A DNA stretch of 64,000 nt from Theristus sp. LFF4_11 (Eukaryota > Nematoda > Chromadorea > Monhysterida > Xyalidae). The stretch spans positions 1 to 64,000 of the forward strand of contig JASANC010004900.1 of NCBI GenBank assembly GCA_030248135.1. The letters run 5' to 3'. Position numbers and translations under genes: made by a program. Under the pieces are notes generated by a model. That model searched no databases and was not told the origin of the DNA. It worked only from the letters and a program-made list of their open reading frames with translations. This document shows, in pieces, positions 23,626-32,378 of the stretch (position 1 is the stretch's first letter; each line of letters opens with the position of its first letter).

Positions 23626-24367
23626 TTGCTTGATTATGACTGTCGTCCGATTATTGTTTGTGATTGTGATTAACAACTGATTTTGTGAATGATGTTTGTA
23701 ATGTTCTTCACTGTTTTGCTCCAGTTTTCCATTTACAATCGTTTTTGTTTTTTTGACATTTTTTGACAATAGTCAAATCAACGAATATATTTTGTAAAAA
23801 CGAAAATCGTCTGCATGTCTGCATTTTGAGAGAAAAGGAATCCGTAGTTTTTCTTGGTTACTTTTATTGCAAACAACAACAGAACGATGGTTAGACTTGG
23901 TGAAAAGTGAACTGACAAAAACGACGTAAAGACGAATGGTGAAAAAATGGTGAAGTGGCGAAGTGACTAAACTGATAGAAACGTCTGACTTATGAAAAAT
24001 GTAAGTATGAAAAATGTAAGATTGAATAAGTATCAACAAAATAGAACGGTCATGTGGCGTGCGTGTGACTAAGATAAGTCGGACAGACACAATGAACATA
24101 AGAAATGGTAAAGGTTATTTCTGTAATAGCGCAAATAGCAAAAAACTGGTAACGGCTATTTTCCTTTTGGGCGCCAAAAAAAAATCCGGCGCAGCCCAAC
24201 CAAACCAAAAAAAAAAAAAATACACACACACCAACCACAGTTCAACTAAACACCATACACTTAATTCAAGACATTAAGATTGAAAAATCAGTTTGCTCCA
24301 TTCAATATTTCCGCATGAGTGATCAACAAACATATTTGTAACCTGTAAAAAAAACAAACCATTTTTG

Positions 24368-24368
<1 letters not shown>
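23626..24368. other. gene-free stretch after SMYD4
   Basis: Probably SMYD4 3' flank. Nothing recognisable besides A-rich runs at 24175-24220. Confidence 0.4.

Positions 24369-24405
<37 letters not shown>
24369..24405 (+). repeat. poly-T tract
   Basis: 37 consecutive T that exactly replace the left end of the neighbouring MITE. It could be a real insertion or expansion, or an assembly or sequencing junction. Confidence 0.85.
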
Positions 24406-24407
<2 letters not shown>

Positions 24408-24842
24408 GTCAGCGACTTTTAGGGGTGGGGGTTTATTGGTGGGGGGGGGGGGATTATTGGTGGGGGGGGGGGGGGTTTATTATACAAAAATTTCTAGGGG
24501 TGGGGTTTTGTTGAAAAATGGCAAAAATACCTTGCATGGCAGGCAAGAAAGTTGCAGAAACTTCTACTTTTCACAGAGATTTCCTTTTGTAACAGCCTTT
24601 TGTAATGAAATTACCATTAACTCATCCATTTGGGGCCTTTGGTAGCACAATTTCACCAATGTCACTGCATTCAGCCACTGAATTCGCTGGGTATGTGTTT
24701 CAAACAGGTTTCCAATTAACCCCCATGGGGGATTATTTGTGGGGGGGGGATTATTTGGAAACTGGTCGGGGGGGGGGGTGGGGGTTTATTGGTGGGGGGG
24801 GGATTAATGGTGGGGGGGGGGGGTTTAATGGGGGTAATACGG
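24406..24842. mobile_element. CCGTATTACCCCC MITE, 5'-truncated copy
   Basis: Collinear with 10268-10686: ACGTCAGCGACTTTTAGGGG, G-rich runs, the shared core with GCATGGCAGGCAAGAAAG, and the right terminus GGGGGTAATACGG followed by TA (24843-24844). About 40 bp at the left, including the left inverted end, are missing and abut the poly-T tract. Confidence 0.88.
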
Positions 24843-24844
24843 TA

Positions 24845-25360
24845 AACCTGGAAAGACCGCCTTTTTTCTGGGCAATGGTGTTGTGAGAACAGCGATTCGC
24901 GGAACACTTGGCGTAAAATGTTAATGTAAAGAATTTTTCAAACACATTTGCGTTTTCCACGTTTAGTGTCATGCTAAAGTGGTAAAAAATACAAAAATCC
25001 GGCCAATTGCAAAACGCTGTTGCTTTTTTAATCTTCAGCCATGCCAGCGGCGTTGGAAGCTGAAGGTGCCTGACCATTATATCACGCGGGGTAGTGAAAC
25101 GCCGACAAAAACGCTGGATATTGGCACCTGGAACTTGGAGCTGGTCATGGAAGAAGAAGAACGTGATTGCTGGAATAAAAAGTGATGCTTCTTTGGTGTT
25201 TTTCAAAGAAAAGATATTTTCAAAGTCTATTATGCAAACAGACTTGTTGGTGACTGTGATTATCTTGGCGATGTGCATGGAGTTTCCTAAAACTGCACAA
25301 AATGTTATTGCATAAAGGACCCAAAAACGCTAATTTAATTTAATGGTGAATTATCCGCCA
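24845..25360. other. gene-free stretch
   Basis: No supported gene. Confidence 0.4.
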
Positions 25361-26220
25361 TAGCATCCGGTGCACAGGGGGGGTACACCCCCCCCAGAGC
25401 ACCCGAGACCTCCGCGTGGGGGGGTGGGGGGGTCACGCGACACCCACCCCCCAAAACCTGACACTGGACCATCCACACCCCCCCTCGAAATTTGCTAGAC
25501 ACCCCCCCCCACCTCCCCCTAGATGGACCTAAGTAACAGTGACACCCCCCAAAAATTTTCTCGGACCACCCAAAAATCATGAATTTTTGCTCAAAAATCA
25601 TGATTTTTTGTCTTTAAAGTCCATAATATAAGTTAAATATATGATAAAGTTGGGAATAACGTGTATGGTGTAATTATATACAATTATAATGGCTATATAA
25701 CCTGTGATTATCTGTGATGAGGGGTAGTTTATTCTTATTCCTGTCGTAATCATCCTAATCATCCTAATCAGCGTTCATCCTAATAAAAACCCTTTCTATA
25801 ACTTGACATTCTTCATTGTAATTTCAAAGATTTTGCAGCAAAATTTAGCGTTTTTCCTTCAAAATTTAAGCGAAAAAATCTCATGGGTGGGGTGGGGGGT
25901 GTGCACCCCCCAGAAAATTTTCTACAATAGTGCACCCCCCATGGCCCACGCCTGGGGGGGGTGTCACTGTGCCATGACTGACACCCCCCACTGAAAAATT
26001 TTCGGCACCCCCCCCACGTGACGACACCCCCCCCCTCGAAAATTTGCTTTCGCCTTCGGTACTGTGCACACCCCCTAGCAGGCGATCGAGGAAGAGGGTC
26101 CCATTTGAAAATTTTCTGCCCGTGCACCCCCCCCCCCCTCACAGAGAAGGCACCTGACACCCCCTCTAAAATTAGGCAAACACCCCCTCACTCGAGGTCT
26201 CGCTTTCGCTACTGAGCTGG
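25361..26220 (-). repeat. C-rich dispersed repeat block, part 1
   Basis: Runs of 6-13 C are separated by short AT-rich words, notably AAAATTTTC and GAAATTTGC, in a loosely repeating CACCCCCC...AAAATTTTC pattern. A central AT-rich section (25560-25880) includes a CATCCTAAT tandem at 25749-25785. The last 105 bp (26116-26220) are closely repeated in the same orientation at 28971-29075. Reading frames through it are low-complexity proline or glycine strings, not genes. Confidence 0.75.
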
Positions 26221-26340
26221 AAAATTATTTTCGAGATAAAAGTCCTGTTTTAAAACAGTTTTAAAACCGTGAAAAGAAACCGGTTTCTTTTCACAAAATA
26301 TAAAAAAAACCGTTTTTTCCATCCCGTAGTACGGCTGTAG

Positions 26341-27095
26341 GTCGATCCGGTACGGTCGATCCGGTGCCGGTCGATCCGGTACCGGTCGATCCGGTACCTG
26401 GCAATTTTCTAGGGCGGTCGATCCGGTACCAGGTCGATCCGGTACTCGGTCGATCCGGTACCAATTGAAATTTTCAGCTGTTTTACGGGTTTTTAGCGTT
26501 CAATTCGTTATGTTTTCGATTTTTCTTTGGTTGATTGTTGATACGATTGTTGATGATACGATATGAGACGACGACGACTTGCGACACTTGGTTGGTTTTG
26601 GGAATAGTAGTCTGATTCTGAAAAAAGCAAAACAAGTGTACCATTATACCATATGTTTTTTTTCTGAACTATTTTCCAGAAGAATAAAGCTCCAAGACGG
26701 TGAAAATTTGCAAAATTATCAGCTCAGCAAGAAAAGGAGAACAAAATAAAAATATGAAGACTGATTCGGTTCTCTTTTGGAGTTGAGGAAAAATGTCTGT
26801 TGTTTTTATTTTCATATTTCCCGCGAAAAAAACCTGCGGTAAAATGTTTCAGACATCAGATAAAATGAGAGAAACGAAGAAAAATGGAAAACAAATCAGA
26901 AACAAATTGAATTGAATGCTAAAACAGTTGAAAATTTCAATTGGTACCGGATCGACCGAGTACCGGATCGACCTGGTACCGGATCGACCGCCCTAGAAAA
27001 TTGCCAGGTACCGGATCGACCGGTACCGGATCGACCGTACCGGATCGACCGGTACCGGATCGACCGTACCGGATCGACCGGTACCGGATCGACCG
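26341..27095. mobile_element. foldback element built from a 15-bp unit
   Basis: The left arm has seven copies of GGTCGATCCGGTACC or close variants. The right arm (from about 26960) has nine copies of its reverse complement GGTACCGGATCGACC. The arms also share the spacer TGGCAATTTTCTAGGGC in inverted form. Inverted similarity continues inward through TTGAAATTTTCAGCTGTTTT and beyond, giving arms of roughly 200 bp around a ~380-bp AT-rich middle. No transposase frame is present. The organisation matches foldback-type transposons, but the unit is not one I recognise. Confidence 0.85.
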
Positions 27096-27298
27096 CATGC
27101 CCCCTAGTACCCCCGGTACCTAAAAATGTCTGTCATCTTCGGCACTGCTCGCATCGCAACGCAACGCAACTCACTGAAACGTTCCACCAAAACAACAAAC
27201 AAGAAAATCGTTGCACCAGCTTTATGTTTGGTTACCAATCGATCATCTATCATCGATGCTGTGCTGAATTCAGTGAAATGAAAATGTGGGGTTTGTGG

Positions 27299-27325
27299 TG
27301 GGTTAGGGTTAGGGCTAAGGGGGTT
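27299..27325 (+). repeat. short interstitial TTAGGG run
   Basis: GGGTTAGGGTTAGGGCTAAG: two to three telomere-like units, too short to be a telomere. Confidence 0.6.
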
Positions 27326-27659
27326 TGAAAAAAGAAATTTTTACCTTTTGTTTGAAAAAAAATTGGAAAAGGAAAAAAATAATTTGATAATTTTGGTTTT
27401 GGATAACATTTCAGGATAATATTTTAATTTTGGATAATATAATCAGAATCAGAATCAAGTTTATTTGTAAGCCTCACGGCCAGTTCACATCAACACATTC
27501 ACAAAACTTCCATTATGCAAAACAAACACAATTGATGTCACAAAATTGATCAAATATAATTTGATTTGATAATCTTTGTTGTTTCTGACCAAACAAGCAG
27601 CTTGTTTGCACAAAATATTCTGTATTTTACAAGAATTTCTGTGTTTTTCTAAGGCAAAA

Positions 27660-27755
27660 ATTTGGTATTACCCGTGCGATCCCGTGCACCCCCCCCTCAC
27701 GAAATTTTTCTGCCAGTGCACCATAGTTGTTCTAGGGGGGGGCCTGGGGGGGCCG
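27660..27755 (-). repeat. C/G-rich repeat block, part 2 (left of the hAT insertion)
   Basis: Continues the CACCCCCC...GAAATTTTTCTGCC pattern of the block. It is interrupted at 27755 by the hAT-type element and resumes at 28500. Confidence 0.6.
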
Positions 27756-28491
27756 TAGGGTTGTTAAACAAAAATGAAAATTTTTTTTTTTTAAAAAAAA
27801 GTGATTAAAAAAAAAACAAAAATGCCGATTTTTTTTTTAAAAAAAAAATTCGAAAAATTTTCCTCTAATATGCTCTGAAAACCTCAATTTTGGCACAATT
27901 TTTCGAAAGTTCAACAAAAATTTTCTTTGATTATACCTCGTAAAACCTTTAGCAGTCGATTTTGGGCCGTTTTACCGACTGATTTTAGGCTTCGACAACA
28001 TCTGCGATGAAGTTTTTGAGCGTCCCAAAGCTTAGCCTACCATTTCCGATGCAGATAAGGTGACGATTAGCCTCGCAGAGCGTCCGATTGTGCTCGCTGC
28101 ACCGTTTGCAAGCGCTACGTTGTCTGGTTGCTGCTTCGTGTCGTGTCGTCGCGACACCATCAGAAGAATTGATCGAATTTCAAGGCGGTATGTTTGTCTT
28201 CACTTTAGCATTAGCTTAGCTGGGGACAATTAGTGACGTTTTGGAGGTCAAAACACAAGAAGAGGCATGGTGACGGTTTGGAAAAGGGGTAATTGAGGTC
28301 ACCAAAACAAAATCTGCAAAGTTCCGCCATACGGGTGTCATTCGGGAGGCGCTTGCATATCATATGTGGTTCTTCGGACTCCCTGATTGATTTAGCACAA
28401 CTTTGATTTTTGAAATTTTTTTTTTTAAAAAAAAAATTTTTTTTTTAAAAAAAAACAAAAATGACGATTTTTGTTTTTTTTAACAACCCTA
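27756..28491. mobile_element. non-autonomous hAT-type element (736 bp) with 8-bp target duplication
   Basis: Inverted ends TAGGGTTGTTAAA (left) and TTTAACAACCCTA (right). Each side is bordered by the same 8-bp GGGGGCCG (27748-27755 and 28492-28499). An 8-bp duplication is the hallmark of hAT transposition. Subterminal poly-T/poly-A stretches follow, then a ~500-bp middle with no open frame of note, so it cannot encode a transposase. It has inserted into the C-rich repeat block. Confidence 0.88.
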
Positions 28492-28499
28492 GGGGGCCG

Positions 28500-29076
28500 G
28501 CCCCCCCCAAAAAATTTTCGAATCTATCTCTATCAAACAGGTTTTTTCGGCTCAGCTATTATCTATCTAAAAAATTTTCTCAGCCAGCTATCTATCTGAA
28601 AATTTTTGTCTTCGAGGACATAAAATGAGTCAATTTTTGAGCAAAATTGACCATTTTTGCTCGTAATTCTTGAAAATTTCGCTAATTTTAGGTAAAATAC
28701 GCGCTTATACTTGATTTTTAGTGTATTTTTAGCATTATTTTGCTGTTTTTATAGCTTTATATTGTTTTAGCTATCTATCTAACAAATTTCAAAATTTTTA
28801 CCGGCCCCCCCAAAGTCACATGGCCCCCCCGCGGCCCCCCCCAAAATTTTCCAGCTATCTATCTATCTAGAAAATTTGCTCCAGCTATCTATATCGCCCC
28901 CCCCCCCCCAACCCCTCGGCTCTGGAACAACTATGCAGTGCACCCCCCCCCCTCAGGAAAATTTGCTGCCCGTGCGTGCACCCCCCCCCTCACCGAGAAG
29001 GCACCTGACCCCCCCCCTCTAAAATTAGGCAAACACCCCCCCCCTCACCCGAGGTCCCGCTTTCGCTACTGTTCAG
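28500..29076 (-). repeat. C-rich repeat block, part 3, ending just before MAD2L1BP
   Basis: Resumes the CCCCCC/AAAATTTTC pattern, with an AGCTATCTATCT word repeated near 28553-28893. The last section (28971-29075) repeats 26116-26220, including GAGAAGGCACCTGAC, TCTAAAATTAGGCAAAC and CGCTTTCGCTACTG. It ends 34 bp before the MAD2L1BP start codon. Confidence 0.75.
29063..29076 (+). promoter_or_regulatory. splice-acceptor-like site before the MAD2L1BP start codon
   Basis: TTCGCTACTGTTCAG at the end of the repeat block, 34 nt before the ATG at 29111. The equivalent position in the other repeat copy (26220) reads CTGAGCTGG, so the acceptor form appears specific to the gene side. Confidence 0.4.
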
Positions 29077-29110
29077 GCCCCGCGCCGCTCCCTAAGTGTT
29101 TACGTTCTCG

Positions 29111-31681
29111 ATGTCTGCGTCCGCTGCAAATCAGCCGTCGGTGATGGCGACTGTCAGCGAGCGGACACAGGCGCAAACCATCGCTGTCAGTTTTGATCGA
29201 TGTTTATGCATTCATTCAGTGCCACAAATTCTCGATGAAGTCATTCGCTACATTTTGTACGAACGCGGCGTCGTTCCTGAAATGGTGAGTGAGTTTTTTA
29301 ATTCAGCTGATGTTCATTCATATAGTTCTAGTTCAGCGTATCAGCTGATTGATTCTGTATCTTTTTTTTTGCCTGAAACTTAGTTTTGTTTTTTTCCGGT
29401 TGATTTATTCATTGACCAGACAAATAAAGACAAAACTGATGCGACGGTCGATAGCAGTAAAACACGTTTTTCAACTGCGTGCATGAGTGGTGATTGATTT
29501 TCAAGCAAATACGTTGTCTACGTAACAGACATTTGAATTTCGCGCTCTGGTAAATACTGCAGCACAATAGGTTCATGCATTAACGGGAATTCAAAAATGG
29601 TTTAAAGTGACCCGAGTCCTCGAAATAAAGCCGAGTCACGTGGGCAATTTATTTGATTTGCCCCTGAAACTAGTTTCCTTTCCACACGTCTGTTGTCTGT
29701 ACACGCATTCAGTCGCAGAATCTAAAAACAATTGCAGTTGCCTGTTTCGTTTCAGGTGAACGATATTCTTGTGTCCGCCGAGTGCAACACCAACCAGCAC
29801 GTGCTCACTGAATCGGTTGCTCAAAACAACGCAGCTGATCACTGTGCTGGTGACCCATTTGCTAAGCCGTCGCCGTCTGCTCGAGCGAGAACGAAGTTTA
29901 TCCGCCAGTTCTCGACAGTGCGTTTTATTGTTGTCGTTGAGATTTTGAGCGATGTTTGTTAGCCAAGGCTACCACCAGGCCACGAGGGTGACAAATGGTC
30001 ATCATGATCATACGGTCATTCACTGTATTTTAGCGGAATTCAGAAAAAACCTTTCATTTCTCATTTTGCCACCTTTTTACATGTCTGCTAGATAATTTTG
30101 ATTGGTTGCCTTTTTTAATTGAGCATGTTCCCCAATCCCCATGTAACAGAATGCAGCTAAATCAGCGCTGTCGATTTTTTCTCAAAAAAGTCCTCTGGAA
30201 CATTCTGTAAATTATGGAATGAAATAACGGTTCTTGTGCCGCAATAAAACACCGCTTTTGGCAACTCAATGCGCATTTTGTTGGTGCAGTTGCGAAATGG
30301 ACTCCGAGAGGCCTTTCGACGGAAGAACGCGGGTCGAATACGAGAAGTGGCGCTGATCATTGGGCCGGCCGTTTACAACGCTCACGACCTGTACCGCGTT
30401 CGCTTCCCGCACTGCGATAACTGCGGTAAGACGTTGAAACAAACGTTGGACTGAGCGACTACGATTCAGTTCAATTCAAATTACCGTAAATTTTGCTCAT
30501 AATCATTGTCTTGTTTAGTTATTCATCTTTAAACGGTCGTTGCAAATGAAACGCACCGGAACCGCTGATTTTTTCGTTTTTTTTATGAAGCCATTTTTGG
30601 CGATATTTGTTTCGCGGCTTTTTCATTCCTCGTCTGTCTTGGCGACTGTGACAATGGAAACGGTTCAACAATCAGCATTCATTCAATTTAGAATTCAACA
30701 ATCAGGAAGTTCGCAGTTGCAGGAGAAGATGACGATGCACACAGTGATCAGCAGCACAGCGCGGTACAATTGCAACCCGAACAACAGCAGCACGACTGTC
30801 GGGCCAGCAATCGAGCGGCAGCTTCATTGTCGGAGCGGTCAGTTGTTTGATCCGCAAATTCAGGTGCACCGCATTCAAAACAACTGTTGAACACAATCTT
30901 GTGTAAAATCATCGCATATGTCGCGAATGCAAAAATGAGCTCAAAACGAAAAAACAAGTTATGTCTTCCATCGGAAATCCGAATCGCAAGTGTGAACAAG
31001 GTTGTTGTTGTTCTGCAATGCGTGGTCTGAAGCCTTATTATAAAGGCTTATGGGGAACCGTAGTTTTCAGAACGTCGTTGAAATGGTCAATAAAAATGTT
31101 GCACGCCGCTTCAGCGACTTCCAGCGCACGGCTGCCTCCCTGGTGGGCAACAGCCTCGCGGCGCAGTTCCGCCGTCTGCCGGCGAGCGCGTCCGCACGTC
31201 GATTGTCGGTGCTGCTGTTTGCTCATCACAGTGTTCAACTGGAGAACACTGGCTTCGAAATTCGGTACGTGTCCGTGTCGCTGACGCTTCCGTTTTGTAT
31301 TCGCGTTGCCCCATTGTATCTATCCTTGTAGTTCTGACAGTGTCTTGCGTGCATTGTTTCTGGCCAATCTTACTTTGCAGCGACAGTTTCACGCTGCCGA
31401 GCGACGCGCAACTGGTGAAACGGAGGACGTCGCTCGCTCGTCTGTTCGTCACGCACGGGCGATGTTGCGCGGCGCCTCTGCGTGTGGCTGACGGTTGGTT
31501 GCTTCGATTGGCACAAGTATTTTTTTGTGTGGAAATTTTATATTTTTTTGGTGTGTTTTTGTGTTCGAATCAAGGGATCGCTGAAAATATTCTCCCTTTT
31601 CTAGATTCCACGTGGGACGTGACGGGTGAAACCGATTGCCTTTGGTTCGCGCTTTCAACGCCACTCGACGGATTTTTGTGA
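29111..31681 (+). CDS. MAD2L1BP: p31comet, MAD2L1-binding protein
   Basis: HORMA-like adaptor that binds closed Mad2 and presents it to the AAA+ ATPase TRIP13, silencing the spindle checkpoint. Seven exons with fully consistent phases: 29111-29284, 29756-29917, 30290-30425, 30717-30837, 31115-31264, 31381-31493, 31605-31681; 310 aa, close to the vertebrate size. Diagnostic blocks: an N-terminal helix (QILDEVIRYILYERG), a KPSP motif followed by a long helix and REVALIIGPAVYNAHDLYRV, and a mid-region resembling the p31 strand RRLSVLLFAHHSVQLE. The C-terminus is STWDVTGETDCLWFALSTPL then DGF, like the human ending WEDYIWFQAPVTFKGF. Exon 4 is poorly conserved and glutamine-rich, so it is the least certain. 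First of four closely spaced + strand genes. Confidence 0.85.
29611..29720 (+). repeat. dispersed repeat in MAD2L1BP intron 1
   Basis: Matches 3913-4018 in ordered blocks, including TGAAACTAGTTTCCTTT. Confidence 0.6.
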
Positions 31682-31882
31682 AAAAACTTGTTTTTTGGAG
31701 TTTTCAGGTGAAAATAATTCATTCCTTGCTTGACCTTATTGTACCGTTATTGGATTGTTTTATCGGGTGCTCTTTTGTTGATGTTTGCTTGATATTTTCG
31801 TTTCAATGATACGCGGTAAAGCTTTCAAGTCCCTGTCAGAAAGCCGTGCGCTCTCTTCCGAACGTGATTTTCGTATGTATGG

Positions 31883-31985
31883 TCACAAACAAACACACTG
31901 GCACACGTGCACGGTTACACCACACGTTTCGTGGCGTCTGTTTGCTGGTGTGTTTGTTTGTAGCTGTGTATCAACAGGTGGAAAG
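31883..31985. repeat. CACACTGGCACACG-type palindromic repeat
   Basis: CACAAACAAACACACTGGCA on the left, and an inverted GTGTGTTTGTTTGTAGCTGT on the right. Related sequences lie in introns near 33755, 34335, 38893, 44115, 59740 and 62440. Confidence 0.55.
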
Positions 31986-32322
31986 CTCGTGCTGAGTAGT
32001 GGGCACGGTTTTTAGACCACGACTTCACTGATATTCATTTTTTCGGTTCTCAGGGTAAGATGCTGATGTGTCGCCACAACTTCACCAATGGGCATTTTTC
32101 GATGTTTCCGCTCACTCCATTTCGGCTCACTTCAGTATTTGCAGCAACATTTCTGTGTAGTGTTTGAAAGAAGTAACATTTGTGTTGATAAAACGAAAAA
32201 CTGGTGGATAGATTTCATGTCTGACATTGAATATTGCGTTATGGATGGTTGCTACCTAGATGTCGTTTTCACTCTGCTGGGCATTATTTTGTCTGATTTT
32301 TGAGATGTGTTTATAATTTGAT

Positions 32323-32338
32323 GTTATTTTCGTTTTAG
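32323..32338 (+). promoter_or_regulatory. splice-acceptor-like site before the DUSP11 start codon
   Basis: TTATTTTCGTTTTAG, a strong pyrimidine tract plus AG, 40 nt before the ATG at 32379. It fits either a 5'UTR intron or a spliced-leader acceptor. Confidence 0.5.
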
Positions 32339-32378
32339 AATTTCAAAAAATCGAACTAATTTAGACAGTCAATACTTG

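Noticed and set aside
24604..26215. Glycine- and proline-rich frames
   Set aside because: They come from G- and C-runs of MITEs and the C-rich repeat; no real protein features.
27299..27325. Telomere or chromosome end
   Set aside because: Only two to three TTAGGG-like units with genes on both sides.
26912..27328. 138-codon frame with repeated PDRPVPDRPYRIDR-like peptides
   Set aside because: It is the translated 15-bp foldback unit, not a repeat protein; frame and unit lengths vary and there is no gene context.
25361..29076. CRISPR-like array of regularly spaced repeats
   Set aside because: Repeats are low-complexity C-runs with irregular spacing in a eukaryotic genome; no array elsewhere in the window.
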